Shown here: one piece after another, positions 44,132-52,496 of the stretch
Position numbering within the stretch: the stretch's first letter is position 1
Layout: each line of letters starts with the position of its first letter
DNA from: Staphylococcus argensis
GTDB lineage: Bacteria; Bacillota; Bacilli; Staphylococcales; Staphylococcaceae
DNA length: 64,000 nucleotides
Assembly (NCBI RefSeq): GCF_002902305.1
Contig: NZ_PPPX01000011.1
Coordinates: 70,333 to 134,332, forward strand
Reading direction: 5' to 3'
The notes under the pieces: model-generated
Seen by the model: the letters and a program-made list of their open reading frames with translations, nothing else
Databases searched by the model: none
What the model was told of the DNA's origin: nothing
Translations under genes and position numbers: made by a program

Positions 44132-44316
44132 TGAAACTGATTATCGGAATTATTCTTCTCGTCATACTGCTCGGTAGTGCGTGGAACAACTACCGTGGTT
44201 TGAAACATGCTACAGCTCAAGGTGCGAATACGACACGTTATAAAATTATTCTAGGCGTCGACGTCATTTTATTCGTTCTCATATTATTAACGATTGTGCT
44301 ACAACTCATGCACTAA
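44131..44316 (+). CDS. Small two-helix membrane protein
   Basis: 61 residues: two hydrophobic helices (IIGIILLVILLGSAW and ILGVDVILFVLILLTIVLQL) joined by a polar loop RGLKHATAQGANTTRYK. The TAATG overlap with the previous gene shows coupled translation. Function unknown; probably a partner of the upstream membrane protein. Confidence 0.65.
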   Translation: MKLIIGIILLVILLGSAWNNYRGLKHATAQGANTTRYKIILGVDVILFVLILLTIVLQLMH

Positions 44317-44377
44317 ACAAACTACAGGCGACGATCAACGCGACGACAGCTCACCTTTTACAACTACATAACGACAA

Positions 44378-44440
44378 AAAGACTTCAACACGTGATAATA
44401 GAGCATATGTCGAAATGCTCTCACGCTCGTTGAAGTCTTT
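44378..44440. terminator. Hairpin terminator between convergent genes
   Basis: AAAGACTTCAAC (44378-44389) pairs with GTTGAAGTCTTT (44429-44440), with an inner GAGCAT/ATGCTC stem. T tracts on both exits are short. Confidence 0.75.
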
Positions 44441-44451
44441 GTTATGTGTCA

Positions 44452-44643
44452 TCATGCGTAATGTGACAATATGAAGTAGTAGAAGAGTCCGGCGAGAATC
44501 AGATAAATCACTGTAGCTACGATAAAAGAGCGGAAATGGACACGCATAGGAATACGGCGATTAAACAGCGGTCCTAACACCAAATTGCCTATCGCAAAAA
44601 TCAATGGTCCTCCGACAAAGAACAAGAGAATATAACCTATCAT
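44452..44643 (-). CDS. Small membrane protein
   Basis: 63 residues with two hydrophobic helices and a basic loop NRRIPMRVHFRS. Start 44643 is set by AAGGAG seven bases upstream; a longer frame overlapping the HAD gene is rejected. It begins five bases after the HAD stop codon (44648), so it is cotranscribed with it. No family recognised. Confidence 0.65.
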   Translation of the reverse strand: MIGYILLFFVGGPLIFAIGNLVLGPLFNRRIPMRVHFRSFIVATVIYLILAGLFYYFILSHYA

Positions 44644-44647
44644 CGCG

Positions 44648-45286
44648 CTACTCCTTCGCAAAATAATGTTGAATAATGTCGTTCGCACTCATATCTTTAC
44701 CTACGTAATTAAAGGAACTGAAATCATGAGCGACTGTCATCTGGTTCGTTTGCACAATCACATCTAATCCAGCCATCATAGCCGCTTCTGCACCATTCGT
44801 TGAATCTTCAATCGCCAGACAGTTCACAGGATTATAATTGAGTGCCTGAACGGCTCGTAAATACAACTCAGGGCTCGGCTTAACTTCATCGACATCCTCT
44901 TTACCGATAACCACTTCTATATAGTGTTCTAATCCTAGATGGTCGAATGCGGGTTGAATATCACGACGATAGCTACTTGTTGCAATGGCCATTGGAATAT
45001 GACGTTGTTTCAATTGCTTCATCAAGGCGTGGATTTCTGGAAAGATTTCTAATTCTGTACTGCTTTCATGAACATCTTGATAAATGCGTGCAGTTCCCTC
45101 TTCTCCTACAACTTGATTTAAATAATCTTTCAATACCTCGTCGGAACCACCGATTGTTTGACGGTAGAATTCTGTAGTAATAGGTTCTGCTCCCACTTCG
45201 TTTAAATGACGATTGATTGTATCAAAAATATGTTGTTCTGTATCAATAATCGTGCCATCAAAGTCAAATATGACTGCTCTATACAT
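44648..45286 (-). CDS. HAD-superfamily phosphatase (beta-phosphoglucomutase-like)
   Basis: 212 residues. Motif I DFDGTIIDTE (about 8-17) supplies the nucleophile Asp. Motif II is IATSSYRRD, and motif III/IV lies in GKEDVDEVKPSPELYLRA and CLAIEDSTNGAEAAMMAG. The helical cap between motifs I and II places it in subfamily I (phosphoglycolate phosphatase/PgmB-like). Substrate unknown. The ring-cleavage dioxygenase gene lies 15 bp upstream. Confidence 0.85.
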   Translation of the reverse strand: MYRAVIFDFDGTIIDTEQHIFDTINRHLNEVGAEPITTEFYRQTIGGSDEVLKDYLNQVVGEEGTARIYQDVHESSTELEIFPEIHALMKQLKQRHIPMAIATSSYRRDIQPAFDHLGLEHYIEVVIGKEDVDEVKPSPELYLRAVQALNYNPVNCLAIEDSTNGAEAAMMAGLDVIVQTNQMTVAHDFSSFNYVGKDMSANDIIQHYFAKE

Positions 45287-45301
45287 AGTTAAACTCCTTA
45301 C

Positions 45302-46231
45302 TTAATCTAAATCCTTTAAGTTTGTTTCTATCTCACTTCTATCTTGTTCTAGAAAGTCAGGTAAGTTAAGGTATCTTCCTAAGTCTTCTACTGCTGTATC
45401 AACTGTAAATCCAGGATCAGTTGTAGCAAACTCAAATAATATCGAGTTCTGACGATAATACAACGATTTAAAGAAATAGCGATCAATAATACCAGAATTA
45501 TTATGTGGTAATTGATCAATCATGTGGTATATCTCTGCTAATGAATTAGCGTTTGGTGTAGCCAATGCAATATGATGCACGTAGCCTCGTCCTGGTTTCG
45601 TCATCGGGCCATCTTTCTGTAGTAATACAATATCACTATACAAGCCATCTGAATCCAAAGTATAAACGAGCGGATTTTGGCTTTTTAGCTTATACCCAAG
45701 CTGCGACTCCAAAAATTGACGAGTTGGATCTAACTTTTGCAGAGTGAGTTCGACAGGCCCCATTCCCATAATTTGGAACTCATTAGGCACCGTACTCTCA
45801 CTATACGGTTGCCAAGCGTGTGGATAGTTATGCGCTCCATTCGCTACAAGGACAAGTGAGAGCCCATCTCTATCCTCAAAGTAGAGTGCAGACAAACCTA
45901 GGTACGTGTCACGTTGTGTTTCGACATCATAGGAGGCTAAACGTTCTTGATAGTAATCTAAACTTCGCTCATCATGCACGAGCAAACATAGACTAGAGAT
46001 ATAGTTTGTGGACTTTCGCATAGCACCCGCCATCGGTATTTCGAAAAATGTTAACAGCGTGCCAGGTTGTCCTGATTCATCTCCGTAGAACAGGTGATAC
46101 ATCTTCGGATTATCTTGATTCACTGTCTTCTCAACTAATTTCAATCCCAACACATCTGTATAGAATTGCTTATTCGCACGTGCATCTTTCGTATAAATTG
46201 AAATATGATGATGCCCCGTAAGTTTGACCAT
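45302..46231 (-). CDS. Ring-cleaving dioxygenase (VOC family, MhqA/MhqO-like)
   Basis: 309 residues made of two glyoxalase/VOC-fold halves. The first begins KLTGHHHISIYTKDARANKQFYTDVLGLKLVEKTVN, whose His is a metal ligand; the second carries GYVHHIALATPNANSLAE. Late ILFEFATTDPGF provides the metal-binding Glu. Members open hydroquinone or catechol rings and take part in quinone resistance. Start 46231 follows CAGGAGG; an upstream in-frame ATG would add 13 residues. Probably an operon with the HAD and small membrane protein genes. Confidence 0.87.
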   Translation of the reverse strand: MVKLTGHHHISIYTKDARANKQFYTDVLGLKLVEKTVNQDNPKMYHLFYGDESGQPGTLLTFFEIPMAGAMRKSTNYISSLCLLVHDERSLDYYQERLASYDVETQRDTYLGLSALYFEDRDGLSLVLVANGAHNYPHAWQPYSESTVPNEFQIMGMGPVELTLQKLDPTRQFLESQLGYKLKSQNPLVYTLDSDGLYSDIVLLQKDGPMTKPGRGYVHHIALATPNANSLAEIYHMIDQLPHNNSGIIDRYFFKSLYYRQNSILFEFATTDPGFTVDTAVEDLGRYLNLPDFLEQDRSEIETNLKDLD

Positions 46232-46305
46232 AGCACGACCTCCTGAAATACTTTTAAATAAGTGTAACATATGAGTTTAGAGATTGAATCTCGAACTAAT
46301 TGATC

Positions 46306-47220
46306 CTACCGCTTCGACCAATATTTCGCGAGTATCGGTCCAGTGATATTGTGTATAAGACTGAAGATTGCCCCTGGTACTGCCGCTAGCGGAGTAAAAT
46401 GAACTGTCGCTAACGACACGGCTAAACCTGAATTCTGCATTCCCACTTCAATAGATACTGCTTTCTTGTCTGGTCGGTCTAATCTCACAAGGTGACTGAG
46501 TACGTATCCTAAACCATAACCGATAACGTTATGTAGAATGACAACGCCGATGATAGGTAACCCTATTTGTAAGATTTGCGTTTTACTCCCACCAACTACC
46601 GAAGCGAGGATGAGTGAAATTGCAATAACGGAAACGATAGGTAAAGCAGTAGCTGCCTCTTTCGCAAAGCGATGGAACAACTTTTGTAATATAAACCCAA
46701 CGATAATCGGAATGAGAATCACTTGAACGACTGACCATAACATGCTGAGGAAAGAAACCTGCAACCACTCATGTGCAAATAGATAAATAAGTGCTGGTGT
46801 TAGGATTGGCGCCAACAGAGTAGAAACGCTCGTTATTGCCACAGATAAAGCAACATTAGCGTTGGCAAGGTAACTCATAACATTGCTTGACGTGCCTCCA
46901 GGACAGCAACCTACAAGAATGACACCAATTGCGACCTCAGCTGGTAGATGAAATAATTTCGCGATAAGGTAAGCGGAAATAGGCATAATCGTATACTGTA
47001 GAATCACGCCGATGATGACAGAACGCGGTGCTTGAAAGACAATCTTGAAATCTTTAGGATCAATCGTCAATCCCATCCCTAACATGACGATACCGAGAAG
47101 ATACGGTACATATCCTCCGAGTTGAGCTAAGGCCTGCGGAAAGATAAATCCAATTACCGCTGCCACTAACATCCATATTAAGAACGTATTCGTCGCAAAC
47201 CGACTTGCTTTTGCTAACAT
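46306..47220 (-). CDS. Bile acid:sodium symporter family transporter
   Basis: 304 residues with nine to ten membrane segments. The SBF family crossover pattern is seen: GCCPGGTSSNVMSYLANANVALSVAITS and later EVGMQNSGLAVSLATVHF, which together form the substrate and sodium site. Bacterial members (YocS type) import diverse organic anions including pantoate or keto acids; substrate unknown here. Single gene, preceded by AAAGGGGAG. Confidence 0.87.
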   Translation of the reverse strand: MLAKASRFATNTFLIWMLVAAVIGFIFPQALAQLGGYVPYLLGIVMLGMGLTIDPKDFKIVFQAPRSVIIGVILQYTIMPISAYLIAKLFHLPAEVAIGVILVGCCPGGTSSNVMSYLANANVALSVAITSVSTLLAPILTPALIYLFAHEWLQVSFLSMLWSVVQVILIPIIVGFILQKLFHRFAKEAATALPIVSVIAISLILASVVGGSKTQILQIGLPIIGVVILHNVIGYGLGYVLSHLVRLDRPDKKAVSIEVGMQNSGLAVSLATVHFTPLAAVPGAIFSLIHNITGPILAKYWSKR

Positions 47221-47567
47221 AACTAACTCCCCTTTATGACTGATATAACATTGAATTTAACACATGTGCACACGAACGACAATATCGTTTTCTGAAAATT
47301 CTTTCCTTTAGCAATAAAAATACTTTTAACTTTACTCAAATTCTGTATATCAATTCTCTATATAACTCATTATTTATTTTAATCAAATTGTAACTTTTAT
47401 TTAACTTCATCCTAAAGACTGAGTGCTATAATCATTAAAGAGTGGTACAATTTAGTATAAATCATAAGAGATAAACGATGCATTGCGCCGTTCCCAATGG
47501 AAATCATGTCTATTTAGAATGGCCAATTGAAATGATAGATATTCGCTTAGATGAGGAGGTCCCCCTT

Positions 47568-48095
47568 ATGTTCTTGGATAAGACAGAAACGTTCGTTCTT
47601 AATTTGGACGGACTTCATAAACGTGGCGTACGCAAACGCTTAACTAAACTTTGTCGTCAAATTCAATTTTGCGACCCTTTTCAATTTAATATTATGAAAG
47701 ATAATCAACAGTATGCCTTGGAAATTAATATTCCGAAGCGTCAACTTCCTTATGTGATCAGTTTCCTCAGTTTCCATAACTATGTGATTTATCAAATCGT
47801 CACAGCATCGGAGGGTATTGAGCTGCTAGACTCTAATCATATTATGCACTCATCTAAGCGGTTTGAGCTCAATGTGGATGGTATGCACGATGCGTTTGTG
47901 AAGGATAAGATTATTGATATTATGACGATGTTGGATAATACTGAGCATATTACGTATACGTTTACGAAGCATCGTATTGATGTGTGTTGTACGCCTGAGG
48001 TGTTCTCGAAGTTGATTTATCAGCTGGCTACGCATCATGTGGATGTGTTGAGTGCGACATATTGTCCGCGCGTGGCTGTGAAGAGAATTTCGTAG
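47568..48095 (+). CDS. Hypothetical protein with internal duplication
   Basis: 175 residues from an ATG after GAGGAGG (47553-47559); an earlier in-frame ATG at 47478 has no ribosome site. Two similar halves are visible: FVLNLDGLHKRGVRKRLTKL at about residues 7-26, and FELNVDGMHDAFVKDKIIDI about 90 residues later. Each is followed by a beta-rich stretch. No known family. The second half uses almost only G/T-ending codons (AAG, GAG, ACG, GTG) unlike the first half, matching a G+T-rich + strand that continues past the stop. Confidence 0.65.
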   Translation: MFLDKTETFVLNLDGLHKRGVRKRLTKLCRQIQFCDPFQFNIMKDNQQYALEINIPKRQLPYVISFLSFHNYVIYQIVTASEGIELLDSNHIMHSSKRFELNVDGMHDAFVKDKIIDIMTMLDNTEHITYTFTKHRIDVCCTPEVFSKLIYQLATHHVDVLSATYCPRVAVKRIS

Positions 48096-48254
48096 TGGAT
48101 GTGTAGGTCTGCAGATATGGTAGCGTCTGTGGGCCTATTTTTTATGGGTAAAAGTTGTGTGGCTCTAATTAGTATTTGTAGTAACTTAGAATTTGTACTA
48201 ATTTGTGTTCGGGTGAATATAATGTGTGGTACTAATTTGCAATACTGCGTATTG

Positions 48255-48376
48255 GGTGGGAGAAACGGCTCGCTTTCTTAGGTGGTCACGCTCAACTAAG
48301 TAATAACGCTTGTTGCGCGTTATTACTGGATTTTCGCTGTGCCCTTGATACCTCAAGAGTCTCGCCTGCTCCCACC
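48255..48376 (-). repeat. Structured intergenic element, copy B
   Basis: On the minus strand, the outer stem GGTGGGAG/CTCCCACC encloses CTT-g-AGGT/ACCT-AAG with a bulged G, GG-CAC/GTG-CC, and TAATAACG/CGTTATTA. The shared unpaired blocks are AGCGAAAATCC and TAGTTGAGC. The layout equals copy A at 19746-19853 with compensating base changes in the stems. Confidence 0.78.
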
Positions 48377-48803
48377 TTTTACTTGTGTTGCAAGTATACT
48401 TCGTTAAGTAATATTTTTTCTAAATTCACAATCCTATTTAATTCATCTAATAATCTTATCTCTACACATTCTCTTCTTTTTTTATTTTAATTTAGGTGTT
48501 TCGAGGTATTATAGCGTATCTATTTAATATATAATTCTTGCTTCAGATTTATTTCATACTACTTTCTTTAATCATATTGCATGAGTTTAAAATATGTCAT
48601 ATCTACTCATCCTTCTCATACTTTCATTATTTAAATTTAAATTAGTTGTCTCGAGGAATTAGAGCGTATCTTTTCAATTTCTAAGTTCAAGTTCTAAGTG
48701 CATGGTTTTGTAACTAATTTTGATGTTTTTCAGCTTTTTTAAGATATATCGCAAAACTTAACGCTACCCTTATTACAAACACTTTTCAACTTTCCAACTA
48801 ACG
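48377..48803. repeat. Spacer with degenerate 45-bp direct repeat
   Basis: Units 48486-48530 and 48636-48680 agree at 37 of 45 positions (shared TCGAGG.ATTA.AGCGTATCT), and pyrimidine-rich sequence before each unit is also alike, giving a 150-bp period. No open frame or terminator was recognised in it. Confidence 0.6.
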
Positions 48804-48843
48804 CAAAAAAACCAACCTATGACTTCCATTAATCATAGATTGG
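48804..48843 (-). terminator. Terminator after the AHSA1 gene
   Basis: On the minus strand CCAATCTATGA (48843-48833) pairs with TCATAGGTTGG (48822-48812), followed by seven T. Confidence 0.88.
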
Positions 48844-48856
48844 CTTCTCTAATATA

Positions 48857-49375
48857 TTATTCTTCTTCAGATTCGTACTCAGCTAATACTTCGTGTAAAC
48901 GGTCGAACATATTCTCAAAACCGTGTGCTGTTGAATCGTGGTATTCTTTCTTGAGTTGTTTGTATTCGAGTGTCGTTAAGCGACGTTCTTTCGGTACGTA
49001 GGCTGTGTAAGTAAAGATCATATGCGTCTTGCCTGGTTCACGTTCTAGGAATTCCACTGTGATATTATCTTCTGAATCACTAATATCAGGCATTCCAATT
49101 GTCATCTCAATCCAAGCGTTCTCTTTTAGAGCGACGTAGGAACCTACGACACGATTGGTTTTTCCTTTTCTGACATCTACCACTTCGTAGCGCCCTTCGA
49201 CTTCAGGTTGCACTTCTAATTTCTTATTTGTACGTTCGGTTGTCATTAACCAGTGCTTTAAGAAATCTTTATCTATCCATGCTTGGTATACTAATGCTGG
49301 ATCTACTTTAAATATACGTTCAATTTCAATTTCTACATATTCATTCTCAACGTTATACTGTGCCACTATTGTCAC
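48857..49375 (-). CDS. SRPBCC (AHSA1-like) domain protein
   Basis: 172 residues with the START/AHSA1 fold: an initial beta strand EIEIERIFKVDPALVYQAWIDKDFLKHWLM, then a central VEGRYEVVDVR and EFLEREPGKTHMIFTYTAYV, and a C-terminal long helix (DSTAHGFENMFDRLHEVLAEYE). Staphylococcal relatives are of unknown function; the hydrophobic cavity suggests small-ligand binding. Single gene with its own terminator. Confidence 0.78.
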   Translation of the reverse strand: MTIVAQYNVENEYVEIEIERIFKVDPALVYQAWIDKDFLKHWLMTTERTNKKLEVQPEVEGRYEVVDVRKGKTNRVVGSYVALKENAWIEMTIGMPDISDSEDNITVEFLEREPGKTHMIFTYTAYVPKERRLTTLEYKQLKKEYHDSTAHGFENMFDRLHEVLAEYESEEE

Positions 49376-49582
49376 CCACCTTCCATCACAATCATTTTAA
49401 CTTAATTTGCTTAGTAACAACAATTATCTAAGCTAGTTTCATAAATGTCTCAACTTATTCATTTTACCTTTAATATTAAAATGCCGTCAATGTTAACGGT
49501 AAAAGTCACCGTAGTAAACTCGCGCCGACTATAAACAAACACCGATAAGACACACGTTTGTCTTACCAGTGTTTCTCACTCT

Positions 49583-50884
49583 TTAATGACGTTCTTTTAA
49601 CTTAGGAAATTTGAAGAATATGGCAAGTAAGCCACAAACGCCGAGTAGTATCGGATAAATACAATATGGCACAAGTGCAACGGGCGATATGCTTGCTACT
49701 CCGGCAGCTGCGATTAACTGTGGACTATAAGGTAACAGTCCTTGGAAACAACCACCAAAAATATCTAATATACTTGCGGATTTACGAGCATCGACACCGT
49801 ATTCATCTGCGATATCTTTCGCTAGTGGTCCAGACATCAAGATAGAAATCGTGTTATTCGCAGTAGAAATATCTGCAGCACTCACAAGCGTTGCAATACC
49901 ATATTCTGCACCACGTTTCGATTTCACTTTACTGCGTACAAAGTTGAGCAACCACTGAATTCCGCCGTAATATTCAATAATCGCAACTAAACCACCGATT
50001 AAGAGAGCAAGAATAGCGATATCTTCCATACTTTCGATACCTTTTGCCAGTGATTTTAACAAGCCTACCCACGAGTAGGAACCGTCTATAAGCCCAATCG
50101 CGGCTGAAAGTACAGTACCGCCGATGAGCACGACGATTACGTTCAGACCAACGAGAGCAAGAATAAGTACGAGAACGTAAGGAATCACTTTAACTAAATC
50201 GTAGTGATAGCTCCCTGTATGCGCAAGACGTACACCACGTGTCATCCACCACAGAATAATCATCGTCAAAATAGCACCTGGCAAGACAATCTTGAAGTTC
50301 ACACGGAATTTGTCTTTCATATTCGTATGTTGAGTACGCACTGCAGCAATCGTCGTATCTGAAATCATGGACAAGTTGTCACCAAACATTGCGCCGCCAA
50401 CGACCGTTGCCATTGTAATCGCTGCTGAGACGTCTGTCGCTTGTGTTAAGCCGAACCCTACTGGCGCAATTGCAGCAACTGTTCCTACAGATGTACCCAT
50501 GGAGATGGAGACGAACATACAAATGACGAACAGTCCTACAATCAAGAGGTTCTCGGGGATGAGCGTCAACCCTAGATTAACAGTTGATTTCACGCCGCCC
50601 ATATCTTCTGTCGCTTGTGAAAATGCCCCCGCGAGTAAATAGATGAGCACCATCAATAAGATATTCGAATGTCCTGCCCCTTTCGTGAACACTTCTACCT
50701 TTTTATTAAAAGGCACCTTGCGATGGATGGTTAATCCAAATATTGCTGCGGCGATGACAGCGACGTTAAGTGGCATAATCGTAAAGTCACCTGTCGCTAT
50801 TCCGACTCCTAAGAAGAGCACAATAAATAATATGAGTGGGGATAAGGCCCATAAACTTCCTTTCTGCCCGTTATCCATGTACAT
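49583..50884 (-). CDS. metT: NhaC-family transporter under SAM riboswitch, MetT-type
   Basis: 433 residues, about 11 hydrophobic segments, with NhaC-family motifs MGTSVGTVAAIAPVGFGLTQ, GGAMFGDNLSMISDTTIAAVRTQ and LPYSPQLIAAAG. A SAM-I riboswitch with terminator precedes it. S-box-controlled NhaC-family proteins have been predicted to carry methionine (MetT), so methionine or a precursor is a better guess than sodium alone. It is distinct from the NhaC at 20.4 kb. Two ATGs are possible (50884 or 50878) after AGGAAG. Confidence 0.8.
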   Translation of the reverse strand: MYMDNGQKGSLWALSPLILFIVLFLGVGIATGDFTIMPLNVAVIAAAIFGLTIHRKVPFNKKVEVFTKGAGHSNILLMVLIYLLAGAFSQATEDMGGVKSTVNLGLTLIPENLLIVGLFVICMFVSISMGTSVGTVAAIAPVGFGLTQATDVSAAITMATVVGGAMFGDNLSMISDTTIAAVRTQHTNMKDKFRVNFKIVLPGAILTMIILWWMTRGVRLAHTGSYHYDLVKVIPYVLVLILALVGLNVIVVLIGGTVLSAAIGLIDGSYSWVGLLKSLAKGIESMEDIAILALLIGGLVAIIEYYGGIQWLLNFVRSKVKSKRGAEYGIATLVSAADISTANNTISILMSGPLAKDIADEYGVDARKSASILDIFGGCFQGLLPYSPQLIAAAGVASISPVALVPYCIYPILLGVCGLLAIFFKFPKLKERH

Positions 50885-50904
50885 CTCACTTCCTCTTTCT
50901 ACTT

Positions 50905-50939
50905 AAAAAGCTCTTTTCTCACTAGAAGAAAAGAGCTTT
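50905..50939 (-). terminator. Expression-platform terminator of the SAM riboswitch
   Basis: AAAGCTCTTTTC and GAGAAAAGAGCTTT pair on the minus strand, followed by TTTTT. It lies between aptamer and coding start, so it should fold when SAM is bound. Confidence 0.85.
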
Positions 50940-50954
50940 GAATTCGTTATCAAC

Positions 50955-51050
50955 CTTATCTTCAAGCAAATCATTGCTACTGGAATTGGCACACGCGTGA
51001 CCATGCTGCCGAAGCTTCGTCGGGCCAGTCCCTCCACTTCTCTTGATAAG
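50955..51050 (-). ncRNA. SAM-I (S-box) riboswitch aptamer
   Basis: On the minus strand the aptamer begins CTTATCAAGAGAAGTGGAG and ends GCTTGAAGATAAG, with P1 CTTATC/GATAAG. The core GGGACTGGCCCGA, GGCAGC and GTGCCAATTCC are the S-box hallmarks. SAM binding would favour the downstream terminator and switch off metT. Confidence 0.93.
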
Positions 51051-51182
51051 CTATATTATATTTAATCTTACATTACATGAATTTATATCTTGCGTCAATC
51101 CTAAGTGAATATTTGTTGTTGATTATTGCTTGTTTCATGGCTATTTGCGCACTTCTCTTTTTAAAACCACTATCCGCCTAAC

Positions 51183-51770
51183 TCATTCTTCCACCTGATA
51201 TTTGCGTAGGTAGTAAATTAGCACGAATGTGAAACCGATAAAGATAATAGTGCTAATAGTAATTGTTGGCCAGTTTGTATAATATACTCCTAACAAAATA
51301 GCGATGAGTGAAGCACCTAAAATGATTAATATTGAACCTAACCATCGCTTTGCTTGTTGATTGGAAATCATTTTAACCTGAATTGCATCACTTAAATTTG
51401 CTGAGACCTTTAAAATATATTCGAGAATGACAATAAAGAACATACTTAAAGTTGATAAATAGAGTATTGGAGAGCTTTCCTCTCTTCCAAAATAATAGAT
51501 CAATGGTCCCAGTAGCAGTACATAAAATACTGACATAAGTATCAATAATGTATATGCGAGACCGCTCGATAACTTCAAGTGTCCTTGTGCTAAGTTCCAG
51601 CGTACTTTAAGAAAGTTTAACGCCATCATACTTAACAAGAACACAATAGCTATTACGATAGATACGATACTTGGAAGAATTAACACACTGCAACACAACA
51701 GTGCCAATCCTATAAACCATACACCAATTTTCCAGAAAGCATAATATTTAATCACACTATTAAAGTTCAT
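51183..51770 (-). CDS. Membrane protein of unknown function
   Basis: 195 residues with six hydrophobic segments. No recognised family. It lies six bp downstream of a similar-sized membrane gene; both have paired helices at the start, a middle polar loop with Gln/Lys (SDAIQVKMISNQQAKRWLGS here) and a basic or acidic tail. The two may be diverged duplicates that form one complex. Downstream on the same strand is the metT riboswitch region. Confidence 0.65.
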   Translation of the reverse strand: MNFNSVIKYYAFWKIGVWFIGLALLCCSVLILPSIVSIVIAIVFLLSMMALNFLKVRWNLAQGHLKLSSGLAYTLLILMSVFYVLLLGPLIYYFGREESSPILYLSTLSMFFIVILEYILKVSANLSDAIQVKMISNQQAKRWLGSILIILGASLIAILLGVYYTNWPTITISTIIFIGFTFVLIYYLRKYQVEE

Positions 51771-51776
51771 ATCATC

Positions 51777-52340
51777 TTACTCCTTGATGTCATAGCGATA
51801 GATAAAGAAAGAAGTAACTACACATAAAGCTAGCCATAACAGAAAGCCGATTACTCCTAAAATAGTGTAGCCCTCTCTAATAGTATAATTGCTAATGATA
51901 AGTAGAAGCGGATTGGCAATCAACCATATGGGCAGTACTTTTCTTGCAAGCTGACGTGGAATATATTTCTTCGCCGTTTTATGCTGACCGCCAATTTTTA
52001 AATAATAAGTTAATACACCAACATTAAGCACAGAAATTGTTGTAATTACACCACTCATATCACTACCAAATTTTATCGTATTAAGAGAGAGTCCTATAAA
52101 TACGCCCGCCATCATTATCTCTAAAATAATGTACCAGGTGTAAGCTAGAATTGGCGGTTCATTAATAATTTGATGAGTAATATTATATTTAACTTCTGAC
52201 CATCCGATATATATCGAAATAAGATAGCACATGACAGCTAGTATAGTAGTAAGCCATATGATATGCGATGCAAACCCTATTATTAGGAAACCAACGAACA
52301 ATATAATACCTATCCAACGAATTGGATGCCTCTTCTCCAC
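51777..52340 (-). CDS. Membrane protein of unknown function
   Basis: 187 residues with six hydrophobic segments and a polar loop GGQHKTAKKYIPRQLARKV. GTG start at 52340 with GGAGG eight bases upstream. The ribosome site sits inside a 7-bp hairpin (52352-52376). First gene of a two-gene unit with the membrane protein at 51183. Confidence 0.65.
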   Translation of the reverse strand: MEKRHPIRWIGIILFVGFLIIGFASHIIWLTTILAVMCYLISIYIGWSEVKYNITHQIINEPPILAYTWYIILEIMMAGVFIGLSLNTIKFGSDMSGVITTISVLNVGVLTYYLKIGGQHKTAKKYIPRQLARKVLPIWLIANPLLLIISNYTIREGYTILGVIGFLLWLALCVVTSFFIYRYDIKE

Positions 52341-52351
52341 GACTTCAACCT

Positions 52352-52376
52352 CCTATAGCGTGCAATCACCTATAGG
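52352..52376 (-). promoter_or_regulatory. Hairpin overlapping a ribosome site
   Basis: CCTATAG (52352-52358) and CTATAGG (52370-52376) pair with an 11-nt loop. The AGGAGG of the downstream membrane gene partly lies in the stem, so folding would restrict translation. Confidence 0.5.
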
Positions 52377-52496
52377 ATAGTTGAAAGCCTATATCATTTA
52401 CAAGTTGCGTTCCAAACTTATAGAATACAATGTATTTAACTCTACAATACCTTCAGCTTCGAGCATGATTCCATAATTTCTAACCGCTTCATCCAA

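Noticed and set aside
48099-48281. 60-codon open frame after the duplicated-half protein
   Set aside because: Lies in the G+T-rich non-coding stretch, has no ribosome site and runs into repeat element B.
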